From contig JAITRF010000022.1 of assembly GCA_031288535.1 (NCBI GenBank), forward strand, positions 1 through 59,206: a stretch of 59,206 nt of DNA, written 5' to 3'. The notes beneath the pieces were generated by a model. The model was not told the origin of the DNA and ran no database searches. It saw nothing but the letters and a program-made list of their open reading frames with translations. Shown here one piece after another: positions 15,549 to 23,946 of this stretch. The DNA is from Desulfovibrio sp. GTDB lineage: Bacteria > Desulfobacterota > Desulfovibrionia > Desulfovibrionales > Desulfovibrionaceae. Position numbers and translations under genes: made by a program. Position 1 is the stretch's first letter; every line of letters begins with the position of its first letter.

Positions 15549-17816
15549 ATGACAAACGGCAAAGTCCAGTTCCCCTCTCCGGGCTGCGTGGTGGAATTCA
15601 TGCAAGGCAACATGCCCGTGCAGGCCCTGGTGCTTGAGGAGCAAAGCGGACGCCTGCGCCTGTATTCGGTGGGCAAACGGGAACTCAGCCTGCCGCCGGG
15701 GCGCATCCTGCCCTGGTCCGGCCCCGGAATGGGAGTTAATCTTTCCCGCCAGCGCATGGACGAATCCCTGGAGGAATGCCGCTCCTTGCGCGCCTCCACG
15801 GCCGCCGGCATCTCCGCCCTGGAGTTGTGGGAATTGGCCCAGGGGGAAGTGCGGCAGGCTTCGGCGGAGTGGCTGGCCGGACTGCTCTGGGACAAGCCGG
15901 ACATACATCAGGAGGCCGCCTTGGGGCACGCTCTCTTGGCCGCCAAGACGCACTTTCGCTTTTCTCCCCCGGACTTTGAAATTTTTTCATGTGAAACAGT
16001 GGAAAAGCGCATGGCGGAAGCGGAGAACGTCCGGTGCCGTGAGGCCTTTGCCTCGGCCGGGGCGCAGTTTTTTCACAAGCTCTGGGACGTCCACCTGAAA
16101 AAACGTCCGCCCCTTGACAAGGAAGTTTCAATCTACGACCGGCTCCACCCGGCGGCCGACCCCCTCCGGCGGACGGAGCCGGGATCGTCCAGCCCCGAAG
16201 GAGTCGGGTGCGGGAACGCAATTCCGGGCAAATCCCGGAGTCAGGCGGATATCCCCCGGAAGGGGGAGGTTGCGGACCATAAAGGAATTGCCGATGAAAG
16301 GGCCGACCCGGCCCAAAGCGGGGATGAAGAACTTTTCCGGCGGCTCCGGCGCATTTTGCTGGACCACATAGCCAACCCGGAGCGCGTGGACGACGGCGGC
16401 GTCTGGAAGCTTCTCTGCAAAGGCCTGCCCGACATCCCGCACCTTGCCCCGGCCTTGGCCGAGGCTTGGGGAATTGTGCCCGCGCACCACAATTTTCTCC
16501 TGGACCGCATAGACTACGAGCGTGGCGAAGCCTGGGCCGGAGCCCATGCCGAAGAATGCGCGGCCTTGGTCGGGGAAAGCGCCCGTTTGCTGGATCGGCT
16601 TGAGCCGGACGCCACGCCTTATGTCAGCGTGGACGACGCCAATACCCTTGATCGCGACGACGCCCTGCACCTTGAGCGTGACGGGGACGCCTTCATTGTG
16701 CGCGTCGCTCTGGCCTGTCCGGCTTTGGCCTGGCCTTTCCGGAGCGACCTGGACAGGGCGGTGCAGAGGAGGGCGACCAGTCTCTATCTGCCGGAGGGGA
16801 ACGAGCACATGCTGCCCGCAGGCATAGGGCGCGAGCTCTTCAGCCTGGACGAGGGACGTCTGCGCCCGGCCCTGGTTTTCACCCTGCGCCTTTCGGCCGA
16901 AGGCGAACTCCTTGAGGCGAGTCCCGGTCTGCGCGCCGTACGCACGGCTGAAAACCTTGACCTCGAACATTGCGAGGAGCTGCTGGGATCGGCTTCGGAC
17001 AAACCCCTTGCCGGGATGCTGCAAGACGCCCTGCATCTGGCAGGCATACTCCAGAAGCGCCGTCTCGCTTCAGGCGCGGTGATCATCGATCGCCCGGAGC
17101 CGGAGGTCGCGCTGCGCGAAGAAGAGGGGGAGGTGAAGGCGTTTATCGGTCCGGGGCCGCAAACCCCCCTTACCCATATGCTGGTTGAGGAAATAATGGT
17201 TTTGTGCAACAGCGCCGCCGCCGCATGGGGAGGAGAACAAGACCTCGCCCTGCTCCACCGCACCCAAAACGTGGCGTTGCCGCGCGAGTTTTCCGGCATC
17301 TGGCGCGAGGCCCAGGACATAGCCCGCGTGGTGCGCTCCCTGCCGCCCGCCGTCCTTGAATGCAGGCCGCGCCGCCATGCCGGGCTGGGCCTTGACGCCT
17401 ACGCCACAGTGACTTCGCCGATCCGTCGCTATGTCGATCTGCTGAACCAGGGGCAGATTGCGGGACAGATCCGGTCCGGGTCCGGGGTGTTCGGCCGGCA
17501 GGAGCTGGAGGCGCTTCTCCCGGCTCTGGCGGCGGCGGGAGAAGCGGCTGGACAGGTGCAGCGCCTGCGGCCCCGGTACTGGAAATACCTGTTTTTCAAG
17601 CAGCAGGGTGACAGGCGCTGGTGGGATGCCGTAGTCATCGAGGAAAACGGGCAGTATGTCACCATAGCCCTGCCCTGGGCGCAAATTGTCGCGCGCGGCA
17701 AACTGCGCAATTTTGACGAGAAAATATATCCCGGAATACGCGTGAAAGCGCGCCTCGGCAAGGTGGACCCCCTGATCGGGGATATGCAGGTTCTCGAATT
17801 GGCTGAAAGCCAGTGA
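15549..17816 (+). CDS. RNB-domain exoribonuclease (RNase II/R family)
   Basis: 755 residues with the RNB catalytic block VSVDDANTLDRDDALHLE (about 359-376), whose Asp cluster binds the metal ions for 3'-to-5' RNA hydrolysis, and the downstream YATVTSPIRRYVDLLNQGQI signature. The N-terminal part is not the canonical pair of cold-shock domains, as in the short RNase II-like proteins of deltaproteobacteria; a C-terminal S1-like barrel is plausible. Residues about 197-250 are specified by an in-frame family D repeat between the N-terminal and catalytic parts. Start after AGGAC, 17 bp behind purH. Confidence 0.85.
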   Translation: MTNGKVQFPSPGCVVEFMQGNMPVQALVLEEQSGRLRLYSVGKRELSLPPGRILPWSGPGMGVNLSRQRMDESLEECRSLRASTAAGISALELWELAQGEVRQASAEWLAGLLWDKPDIHQEAALGHALLAAKTHFRFSPPDFEIFSCETVEKRMAEAENVRCREAFASAGAQFFHKLWDVHLKKRPPLDKEVSIYDRLHPAADPLRRTEPGSSSPEGVGCGNAIPGKSRSQADIPRKGEVADHKGIADERADPAQSGDEELFRRLRRILLDHIANPERVDDGGVWKLLCKGLPDIPHLAPALAEAWGIVPAHHNFLLDRIDYERGEAWAGAHAEECAALVGESARLLDRLEPDATPYVSVDDANTLDRDDALHLERDGDAFIVRVALACPALAWPFRSDLDRAVQRRATSLYLPEGNEHMLPAGIGRELFSLDEGRLRPALVFTLRLSAEGELLEASPGLRAVRTAENLDLEHCEELLGSASDKPLAGMLQDALHLAGILQKRRLASGAVIIDRPEPEVALREEEGEVKAFIGPGPQTPLTHMLVEEIMVLCNSAAAAWGGEQDLALLHRTQNVALPREFSGIWREAQDIARVVRSLPPAVLECRPRRHAGLGLDAYATVTSPIRRYVDLLNQGQIAGQIRSGSGVFGRQELEALLPALAAAGEAAGQVQRLRPRYWKYLFFKQQGDRRWWDAVVIEENGQYVTIALPWAQIVARGKLRNFDEKIYPGIRVKARLGKVDPLIGDMQVLELAESQ
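15983..15998. promoter_or_regulatory. parS-like site, 14/16 match
   Basis: TTTTTCATGTGAAACA compared with the ParB-binding consensus TGTTTCACGTGAAACA: two mismatches. It lies inside the RNase gene, as parS sites often lie in coding sequence. It gains weight from the better match 5.8 kb away at 21779. Confidence 0.4.
16139..16299. repeat. Family D repeat embedded in frame in the RNase II/R-type gene
   Basis: It aligns end to end with the intergenic copy at 20173-20338: CCGGCTCC and GGAGCCGGG arms, CCCCGAAGGAG, a CAAATCC core, then GCGGACCATAAAGGAATTG and GATGAAA. The encoded 53 or so residues are Pro/Gly/Ser/Arg-rich with no predicted fold and interrupt the protein before its catalytic domain without a stop or frameshift. 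Confidence 0.7.
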
Positions 17817-17839
17817 TTCCGTTTCTGGCGCGCCGTACC

Positions 17840-17900
17840 GCTCAGGGCGTTTTACGCTTGAGGCCGCCGCCTGGCGGTGAAGCAGGTTTGCTTTGAGATA
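17840..17900. repeat. Degenerate family B repeat before plsY
   Basis: GCGTTTTACGCTTGAGGCCG begins a unit that decays after about 60 bp. The rest of the 185-bp gap shows no gene or terminator. Confidence 0.4.
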
Positions 17901-18001
17901 TTCGCGCCTGTTACGGCAGTAGAGGCGTGACATCTCGCCAGACGCGGGTTTCCGGCCGCGAGGCGCAAGCGGATTGGGTCTGATTACAAAAAGGAACCGC
18001 C

Positions 18002-18592
18002 ATGGCTGACTTTTTCTCTTTCTTTTTTACGGCCGCCGCAGCCTACCTGCTCGGCTCGGTTCCCTTCGGCCTGCTTCTGGCCCGCGCCTTCAAGGGCGTT
18101 GACCCGCGCACGTCCGGGAGCGGCAATGTGGGCGCGACCAACGTCGCCCGTCTTTGCGGCTTTAAATGGGGCTTGCTTACCCTGGTCTGCGATCTTCTCA
18201 AAGGTTTTTTCCCGGTCTGGCTCCTGTCCGGCTCCGATCTGGCCCGTGTGGCCGGGGCGTCCGCCATTCTCGGGCACATGTTTTCCTGCTTCCTGCATTT
18301 GAAGGGAGGCAAGGGAGTGGCCACCACCGTAGGCGTTTTTCTGGCGTTCGCCCCGATCCAGCTTGTAATCTCCGGCTTGACCTGCCTGCTGGTCATCTGG
18401 CGCAGCGGCTATGTCTCCGCGGGTTCTCTGGCGCTTGTCTCCCTCCTGCCCGTCCTTCTGCTTTTTTCCGGGCGCACCGGGGACTTTTTCTTTTCCCTGC
18501 CGATCTCGGCCCTGGTAATTTTCGCGCACCGCGAGAACATCGGCCGCTTGAGGCGGGGAGAGGAAAAAGCTTGGCTGAAAAAGGACGGGTAA
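18002..18592 (+). CDS. plsY: Acyl-phosphate:glycerol-3-phosphate acyltransferase
   Basis: Integral membrane enzyme that acylates glycerol 3-phosphate with acyl-phosphate made by PlsX, the first committed step of phospholipid synthesis. 196 residues with the three PlsY signatures: LLGSVPFGLLLAR at the N-terminus, SGSGNVGATNVAR (about 38-50) and GHMFSCFLHLKGGKGVAT (about 94-111). About five hydrophobic helices; length is normal. GGAACC precedes the ATG. It stands 93 bp before thrC on the same strand. Confidence 0.95.
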   Translation: MADFFSFFFTAAAAYLLGSVPFGLLLARAFKGVDPRTSGSGNVGATNVARLCGFKWGLLTLVCDLLKGFFPVWLLSGSDLARVAGASAILGHMFSCFLHLKGGKGVATTVGVFLAFAPIQLVISGLTCLLVIWRSGYVSAGSLALVSLLPVLLLFSGRTGDFFFSLPISALVIFAHRENIGRLRRGEEKAWLKKDG

Positions 18593-18612
18593 TGGCGTCT
18601 CCTTATAAATTC

Positions 18613-18625
18613 AATATGTTATATT
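18613..18625 (+). promoter_or_regulatory. Palindromic AT motif / extended -10 before thrC
   Basis: AATATGTTATATT is a perfect dyad around GTT and contains TGTTATATT, an extended -10 (TGnTATAAT-like). It lies 61 bp before thrC. The same 13-mer, reverse-complemented, occurs at 22922 before lpxC, with a related form at 52642. Confidence 0.4.
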
Positions 18626-18685
18626 CAAAGTCCGACAGGCTCTAGTTCCATTTCCGGATCAGAAACGCTCATATAAGAGGTACGC

Positions 18686-20167
18686 ATGAGAAATCACGAT
18701 TTTCCCTCCTACCGCGCCGAGATGCGCTACCGTTGTCTGGGCTGCGGCGCGGAACGCGGTATCGGCGAGCTGCTTTACACCTGTCCGGTCTGCGGGGAGG
18801 TCTTGCTGCTGGAGGATAAAAGTTTCGCCGCTCTGAAAAGTCGGGGAGGCGCTTACTTTCGCGAACTCTTTGACGCGCGGGCCGCGGGCGGGCATCCCGC
18901 CCTGCGCGGCATTTTCCGTTTTTATGAGCTGACGGCCCCGGTGCTGGAGCCGGAAGACATAGTCTATCTCGGGGAGGGCGGCACGCCGCTGATAGAGGCC
19001 GCGCCTGCCCTGCGCGCGCTTGTCGGCGTTTCTTTTTTCTACAAAAACGACGGGCAGAACCCCAGCGCATCCTTCAAGGACCGAGGCATGGCCTGCGCCT
19101 TCAGTTATCTCAGGGGGCAGATCCGCACCCAGGGCTGGGACGAGGTGCTGACGGTCTGCGCCTCCACCGGCGACACCTCCGCCGCGGCCGCCCTTTATGC
19201 GGCCTATGTCGGGCCTCCCGTCAAATCCGTGGTGCTTCTGCCGCACGGCAAGGTGACTCCGCAGCAACTGTCCCAGCCCTTGGGGAGCGGCGCCCTGGTG
19301 CTGGAAGCGCCGGGGGTTTTTGACGACTGTATGAAGGTCGTGGAATTTCTGGCCGCCCATTATCGCGTTGCCCTGCTCAACTCCAAAAACAGCTGGCGCA
19401 TTCTGGGGCAGGAGAGCTACGCCTTTGAGACGGCGCAGGCCCTGAACTGGAATATGGACAAATGCTGCGTCTTTGTGCCCATCGGCAACGCCGGAAACAT
19501 AACGGCCGTGATGCGCGGGTTTTTGAAGCTCCACGACCTCGGGGTCATCGAAGGACTGCCCCGGATTTTCGGGGTACAGTCGGAGCACGCGGATCCTGTT
19601 TACCGCTATTACGCCGCCCCAAAAGGGAGACAAAAGTTCGTCCCGGTCCCGGTCAGGCCCTCGGCCGCCCAGGCGGCCATGATCGGCAACCCCGTGTCTT
19701 TCCCCCGCGTCCGGGCACTGGCCGCGGAGTACAGGCAAAGAGGCGGGGAAAACGCCTTCACGGTTTTGCGGGTGACGGAACAGGCCATCATGGACTGCAT
19801 GCTCCTGGCCAACAGGCATGGGCATATTGCCTGCACCCAGGGCGGGGAATGCCTGGCCGGACTGCTGGCGGCGAAAGAGGGCGGGCTGCTCGCGCCGGGC
19901 GAATTCGCCGTGCTGGACGCCACGGCCCACGCCCTGAAATTTGTCGATTTCCAGAACCTCTACTTCACGGACGCCTTTCCGGCCGACTATGAGATCAAGC
20001 CGAAACCGGCCCTGGTCAATGTCCCGGAACTGCTTATGTCCCCGGAGGAAAAAGAGGGGATGGGGGCGGAGGGCTTTGTCCGGGAAGCGGCGGGGCGCAT
20101 CGCCGCCCGCCTGGGCCTCGCGCGGATCGACGATTCTTCCCGTCCGTCCGGGTCTGCGAATGTTTAA
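18686..20167 (+). CDS. thrC: Threonine synthase
   Basis: PLP enzyme converting O-phosphohomoserine to threonine. 493 residues. The N-terminal zinc-ribbon-like CLGC..CPVC pair (residues 14-36) is typical of the long ThrC type. The PLP lysine lies in NPSASFKDRGM (about Lys130), and the Ser/Thr-rich cofactor loop is CASTGDTSAA. GEGGTPLIEA and the phosphate-binding IGNAGNITA are also present. The ATG is 7 nt after GAGG. It is separated from the DedA gene by a strong hairpin belonging to a family D repeat. Confidence 0.95.
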   Translation: MRNHDFPSYRAEMRYRCLGCGAERGIGELLYTCPVCGEVLLLEDKSFAALKSRGGAYFRELFDARAAGGHPALRGIFRFYELTAPVLEPEDIVYLGEGGTPLIEAAPALRALVGVSFFYKNDGQNPSASFKDRGMACAFSYLRGQIRTQGWDEVLTVCASTGDTSAAAALYAAYVGPPVKSVVLLPHGKVTPQQLSQPLGSGALVLEAPGVFDDCMKVVEFLAAHYRVALLNSKNSWRILGQESYAFETAQALNWNMDKCCVFVPIGNAGNITAVMRGFLKLHDLGVIEGLPRIFGVQSEHADPVYRYYAAPKGRQKFVPVPVRPSAAQAAMIGNPVSFPRVRALAAEYRQRGGENAFTVLRVTEQAIMDCMLLANRHGHIACTQGGECLAGLLAAKEGGLLAPGEFAVLDATAHALKFVDFQNLYFTDAFPADYEIKPKPALVNVPELLMSPEEKEGMGAEGFVREAAGRIAARLGLARIDDSSRPSGSANV

Positions 20168-20172
20168 TCCAC

Positions 20173-20338
20173 ACCCGGCTCCCATCCGCCGGGCCGAAGT
20201 CAGCCGGCGGATGGGAGCCGGGTGGATTGCCTCCTCCCCGAAGGAAGCGGCCGCCGGACGGAATGCCTGCCAAATCCTTGCGTCAAGCGGGAATCCCGCT
20301 GGGGAGCTGTTTCGGACCATAAGGGGATTTTGATGAAA
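20173..20338. repeat. Family D repeat with a 20-bp perfect hairpin
   Basis: Arms 20173-20192 and 20204-20223 are perfectly complementary (ACCCGGCTCCCATCCGCCGG) around an 11-nt loop. No T-run follows, so it is not a classical terminator, although it could still stop transcription leaving thrC. The remainder matches the copy inside the RNase gene and ends in GATGAAA. It supplies the leader of the DedA gene. Confidence 0.75.
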
Positions 20339-20355
20339 AACAAAGGACTGAAGCC

Positions 20356-21033
20356 GTGGCTTTTCCGCAACTAAGCAAGATACTGCGCGAACATTGGGGC
20401 AAACTTCTGCTCGGCCTGCTGCTCCTGGCCCTGATCGGACACCTTGTCTATCATTCCGGGAAAAATCCGGAGGAGTTGCTCGGGCAATGGGGCTACCCGG
20501 TCATTCTGGTCTGGACCTTTGTGGAAGGCGAGACCATCGTGATCCTGGCCGGGTGGCTTTCGGAATCCATCGGTCTGAAACCCCATCTGATCGCCCTGTG
20601 CGCGTTTTGCGGCAGCTTTTCCTCGGATCAGGTCATGTTCAGCCTGGGTAAACACAAGGGGGAAGCGGTCTTGTCCTATTTCCCGCGCGTGGCCCGCAAC
20701 CTGGATCGGGCCAAGCGCCTTTTCCAGAAATACGATACCGCCCTGATCCTGGGGTTTCGCTTTGTCTACGGGGTACGCAACATCACCCCGATAATGCTGG
20801 GGTTAAGCGGGGTAAGCCACAAAAAATTCTTTGTTCTGAACGCCATCGGGGCGGGGGTATGGGCGCTGTCCTTCACTTACGGGGGTCTCTACGCGGGCAA
20901 AGCTTTCATGCACCTGATGGAGCGTGTGGGGCACGGAATTTTTTATGTACTGCTCGCGCTCCTGGCCGTCGCCGCCCTGATCTGGCATTTGCGCCGCCGC
21001 CGGAACGCCCGGCCCGGAGAAGCGGATAAATAG
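20356..21033 (+). CDS. DedA-family membrane protein
   Basis: 225 residues with about five hydrophobic helices and the DedA/VTT hallmarks: FVEGETIVILAGWLSE (acidic residue in a membrane re-entrant region), FGFR-type GFRFVYGVRNITPIMLG and a basic tail (LRRRRN). DedA proteins recycle undecaprenyl-phosphate or flip phospholipids and support membrane-potential homeostasis; which of these applies cannot be seen. GTG start with AAAGGA upstream. Another ATG 23 nt upstream opens a 13-codon frame that overlaps the start and could be a leader, but nothing else supports it. Confidence 0.85.
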   Translation: MAFPQLSKILREHWGKLLLGLLLLALIGHLVYHSGKNPEELLGQWGYPVILVWTFVEGETIVILAGWLSESIGLKPHLIALCAFCGSFSSDQVMFSLGKHKGEAVLSYFPRVARNLDRAKRLFQKYDTALILGFRFVYGVRNITPIMLGLSGVSHKKFFVLNAIGAGVWALSFTYGGLYAGKAFMHLMERVGHGIFYVLLALLAVAALIWHLRRRRNARPGEADK

Positions 21034-21171
21034 GCGATGGTGACGGAAGCGCTGGAGGGGGGAGGATGCCTGATTGAAAAAAGTGTCTGAAAAACCGCAG
21101 ACCGCGACATAAAGAAGGCGGGTTAAAAAAACTGTACCCTCCGGGTGATGATTCCCGCGTCCTTTTCTCTA

Positions 21172-21463
21172 GAGCATTTTGACATTGAAAGTATCTTTCC
21201 GCTAAAATGCTCTGACGGTGTGAAGCGAAGCGTAACACCGTCCGCGAGATTGGCGCAGGCGGGCTGCGCCCGCCGTCAAGCGACAATCTCAAGCGCAAAA
21301 TGCTATAGAGCAGTGCAACTTTGAAAAGTTGGCCTTCGCGGCAAGGATTTGCTTGCAAATACTTGCCGCGAATGCGCAAGCGCAATTTATTTGCGCGGTT
21401 AAGCGCCGGAGCGGGCGCGGCCTGACGATAAACCGTGTATAATTTCAAAGTTAAAGTGCTCTA
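21172..21463. repeat. Composite of family B, A and E repeats after the DedA gene
   Basis: 21172-21307 is a long family B unit (AGAGCATTTTGACATTGAAAG start, an ACGGTGT..ACACCGT hairpin, CAATCTCAAGCGCAAAATGC end), almost identical to 56817-56953. 21308-21370 is a family A fragment with TTTGAAAAGTTGG and AAGGATTTGCTTGCAAAT. 21372-21463 is a reversed family E unit with GCGCAATTTATTTGCGC. Together with a further short fragment to 21546 they fill the gap; no gene is seen between 21034 and 21823. Confidence 0.75.
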
Positions 21464-21547
21464 AACTGAAACCGGCGGCGCAAAGGCCGGAGCATCCCAA
21501 ACTTTCCTGAAGCGTGTTATGCGTTTTCAATGTTAAACCGCTCTAAA

Positions 21548-21592
21548 AGCAAGAGGGGTGGAACCGCCCCGCGCGTTTCCACCCCTTTCATA
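21548..21592. terminator. Hairpin, possible terminator of lpxC
   Basis: AGGGGTGGAA (21554-21563) pairs perfectly with TTCCACCCCT (21577-21586) around a 13-nt GC-rich loop. Read leftward, in lpxC's direction, it is followed by CTTGCTTTT; read rightward by TTCATACTT. Both T-runs are weak. It is 230 bp downstream of the lpxC stop. Confidence 0.4.
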
Positions 21593-21778
21593 CTTGCAAA
21601 ATCGGAGGAGTACTTCTAGCTATGCAAATGCCGTTCCATTTTTGCCCATGCTGGTCTACTTGAAAATTAACCTTATATTACCGCATGTTGGGTTGAAAAG
21701 AAACTATCCGGCGGGTTTTGCGGCGGAACGGGCGGTACAAGAATTTTGACCCGGCCCGGAAGCTGCCCGCGCCCCCCA

Positions 21779-21794
21779 TGTTTCACGTGAAAAA
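21779..21794. promoter_or_regulatory. parS site, 15/16 match to the ParB-binding consensus
   Basis: TGTTTCACGTGAAAAA matches TGTTTCACGTGAAACA at all but one position, including the entire central TTTCACGTGAAA dyad. This is far better than expected by chance in 59 kb. It lies between lpxC and the hairpin to its left, with a 14/16 copy at 15983. parS sites cluster near the replication origin in most bacteria, so this part of the chromosome may be origin-proximal. Confidence 0.65.
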
Positions 21795-21823
21795 AATTTT
21801 ACCGCTTGTTCCGGAAAAGCGTC

Positions 21824-22744
21824 TCAGCCGGCATAGGCCGCGGCCGCGCGCGGGAGTGGGGAATAGAGGCGGGGAGTTTCGCGTTGCGGGCAGCCTTCGA
21901 TTGCCCGCGCCCAGAGCCCGGGATGCGCGGACAGGTGGCGGAGAAACTCGTTGTTCAAGCCGTGGCCGGTGCAGTGCAGGCGGAATTTCCCCCGCAAGGG
22001 CAGGGGGAACATGGCGGCGTCGCCTATGAAATCCAGTATTTTGTGGCGCACGAATTCGTCGGGGCGGCGCAGACCTTCAGGGTTCAGCACCCCCTTGTCG
22101 TCCAGAACCACCGCGTTGTCCAGGCTTCCGCCCAGGGCGAGGCCGCTTTCCCGCAGGGCTTCCACATCGCGCAGGAAACCGAAGGTCCTGGCATCGGCCA
22201 CCTCCGGGAAAGTCTCCGGGGTCAGGTTGAGGCAAAAACGCTGGGCGCCTATGGAGGGATGGGGGAAAGAAATGGAGCAGTCCACAAGAAAGCCGTCATA
22301 AGGTTCGACGGCTATATATTTGCCCTCGCGCTCGAAACGCGCGCTTTCCCTGATGCGGGCCACCCGGCGCGGAGCATCCTGAACGCGAAGGCCCGCTTCG
22401 CCGAACAACCGGACAAAAACGGCCGCGCTGCCGTCCATTATGGGAATCTCGCCTCCCTCCACGTCTATGTGCATGTTGTCTATGCCCAGTCCACGCACGG
22501 CGGCCATCAGATGCTCCACCGTGGACACCCTTGCCCCCTCCTCCAGTCCCAAAGTGGTGGCAAGACAGGTGCAGGACACCAACTCCGGGTCGGGACGCAG
22601 GGTCCGGGCGCCATGAGCGCCTTTCACATGAAAAATTATGCCGCTGTTCTCGGCGGCCGGGCGAAACACCAGACCAACGCGCCGTCCGCTGTGCAGACCG
22701 GCGCCGGAACACCGGATTTTCCGCTTGATGCTTCGTTGCTGCAT
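21824..22744 (-). CDS. lpxC: UDP-3-O-acyl-N-acetylglucosamine deacetylase
   Basis: Zinc enzyme for the first committed step of lipid A synthesis. 306 residues, normal length. Visible signatures are CSGAGLHSGRRVGL at the N-terminus, STVEHLMAA (zinc His78), IPIMDGSAAVFV, RHKILDFIGD (second zinc His and Asp) and HGLNNEFLR (catalytic His). The ATG follows a weak GGGAC. It lies at the end of the rpmE-DUF1385-prfA-prmC group but is separated from prmC by a 240-bp repeat-filled gap that contains an AT-rich promoter-like stretch, so it may have its own promoter. Confidence 0.95.
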   Translation of the reverse strand: MQQRSIKRKIRCSGAGLHSGRRVGLVFRPAAENSGIIFHVKGAHGARTLRPDPELVSCTCLATTLGLEEGARVSTVEHLMAAVRGLGIDNMHIDVEGGEIPIMDGSAAVFVRLFGEAGLRVQDAPRRVARIRESARFEREGKYIAVEPYDGFLVDCSISFPHPSIGAQRFCLNLTPETFPEVADARTFGFLRDVEALRESGLALGGSLDNAVVLDDKGVLNPEGLRRPDEFVRHKILDFIGDAAMFPLPLRGKFRLHCTGHGLNNEFLRHLSAHPGLWARAIEGCPQRETPRLYSPLPRAAAAYAG

Positions 22745-22760
22745 GGCTGTCCCTGGAGTG

Positions 22761-22895
22761 GTTTACGCTTGAGATTGCCGCTTACGCTTGAAATGCTTGC
22801 TGAACGGCAAGCAAAGCCCGCCTGCAAGCATTTCGAGACAAGGCTTTGCAAGCAAATCCTTGCTGGAGCAGTCCAACTTTTCAAAGTCTGCTCTA
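22761..22895. repeat. Family A repeat (reversed) between lpxC and prmC
   Basis: A reversed unit with an extra TTTACGCTTGAGATTGCCG at its left end. It includes TTACGCTTGAAATGCTTGC, the AAGGCTTTGC..GCAAATCCTT dyad and AGCAGTCCAACTTTTCAAAG. It occupies the leader of lpxC. Confidence 0.7.
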
Positions 22896-22921
22896 GCAAG
22901 AAACATTCCAAAATATTCGAT

Positions 22922-22934
22922 AATATAACATATT
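22922..22934 (-). promoter_or_regulatory. Palindromic AT motif / extended -10 upstream of lpxC
   Basis: AATATAACATATT is the exact reverse complement of the 13-mer AATATGTTATATT before thrC. On the minus strand it contains TGTTATATT. It would give lpxC a leader of about 170 nt running through the family A repeat. Confidence 0.35.
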
Positions 22935-22983
22935 TATATTACTGTATATTCTCTGTGAGTTTCCGGGGACGGCCTGTGTGTTT

Positions 22984-23937
22984 TCAGCACAGTGCGAGTT
23001 TTCCGAACAGCGCCCTGTCCAGTCCGGCCCCATCCTTGTGAACGCGTATTTCGGCCCATTTCTCCCTGTCCGCGGCCCCGGCCAGAAGCTTTCCCTGCCC
23101 CTGTCCCATCTCCATGACCAGCGCCCCCCCCGGGCGCAGGAGAAGCTCCGCCTGCCGGATGACGGCAACGGCGTCTTCCGTGCCTTCCGCCCCCCGCGCC
23201 GTCGCCTCTTCGGCCCCGTTTCCAGGGGGGCCGCCTGCCCCGCCGCCCGGAACAAGGGCGTGTTTGGGCTCAAAACGGCGCACCTCGCGGGCCAGACCCG
23301 CGTATTCCGCCTCGCTCACATAAGGGGGGTTGCAGAGCAGGAGATCCAGTGAACGGAGCGGCAGGGGAGGGGCGCGGAAATCGCCCCGCAGGGCAAGGAG
23401 CCGGTCAAAAGCGCAGCCCAGAGCCCGGAAGTTGGCCAGGGCCGCGCGCAGGGCGGCCTCGCTGTCGTCCACGGCCAGCCCCTTCCAGTTTTCGGAAAGT
23501 TCCAGAGACAAGGTGGCCGCGAGGCATCCGGAGCCGGTTCCGAAGTCCGCGAAAAAGCGCGTTTCTCCGCCCCGCCCGCCCGACCGACGGGCTTCGGACA
23601 AGGCCAGGTCGACGAGCAGTTCGCTTTCCGGGCGGGGAACCAGCACCTCCGGGCCGACTTTGAACTCGCGCCCGTAAAATTCCTTGCGCCCGGTTATGTA
23701 AGCAGTCGGTTCTCCCCGCGCCCGGCGGGCGAAAAAGGCGCGGGCCGCGCGCAGGATTTGCCCGTCTAATCGCGCGTCCGGCCGGAGGATCAGAATTTTC
23801 AGCAGTTCGGAGCGTTCCAGGCCGCAGGCGTGGGCCAGAAGCACCTCGGCCGTGAGGCGCGGGCTGTCCGCGCCGGCTTTTTCCAGAAAATCCGCGGCAC
23901 GGCGCAGGGTATGGTCAAGCCCGGGGCATTTTGTCAT
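22984..23937 (-). CDS. prmC: Peptide chain release factor N5-glutamine methyltransferase
   Basis: Methylates the GGQ glutamine of release factors using S-adenosylmethionine. 317 residues: an N-terminal helical domain (LTAEVLLAHACGLERSELL), the GRKEFYGREFKVGPEVLVPR linker, the SAM loop FADFGTGSGCLAATL and the catalytic CNPPYVSEAEY. A Gly/Ala/Glu-rich stretch (GGGAGGPPGNGAEEATARGA) lengthens the loop after the NPPY domain. It starts 9 bp after prfA, whose product is its substrate, so the pair is cotranscribed. Confidence 0.94.
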   Translation of the reverse strand: MTKCPGLDHTLRRAADFLEKAGADSPRLTAEVLLAHACGLERSELLKILILRPDARLDGQILRAARAFFARRARGEPTAYITGRKEFYGREFKVGPEVLVPRPESELLVDLALSEARRSGGRGGETRFFADFGTGSGCLAATLSLELSENWKGLAVDDSEAALRAALANFRALGCAFDRLLALRGDFRAPPLPLRSLDLLLCNPPYVSEAEYAGLAREVRRFEPKHALVPGGGAGGPPGNGAEEATARGAEGTEDAVAVIRQAELLLRPGGALVMEMGQGQGKLLAGAADREKWAEIRVHKDGAGLDRALFGKLALC

Positions 23938-23946
23938 CTGCCGGCG

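Noticed and set aside
22618..22634. Further parS-like site inside lpxC (TTTCACATGAAA core)
   Set aside because: Four mismatches to the 16-bp consensus, too weak to call.
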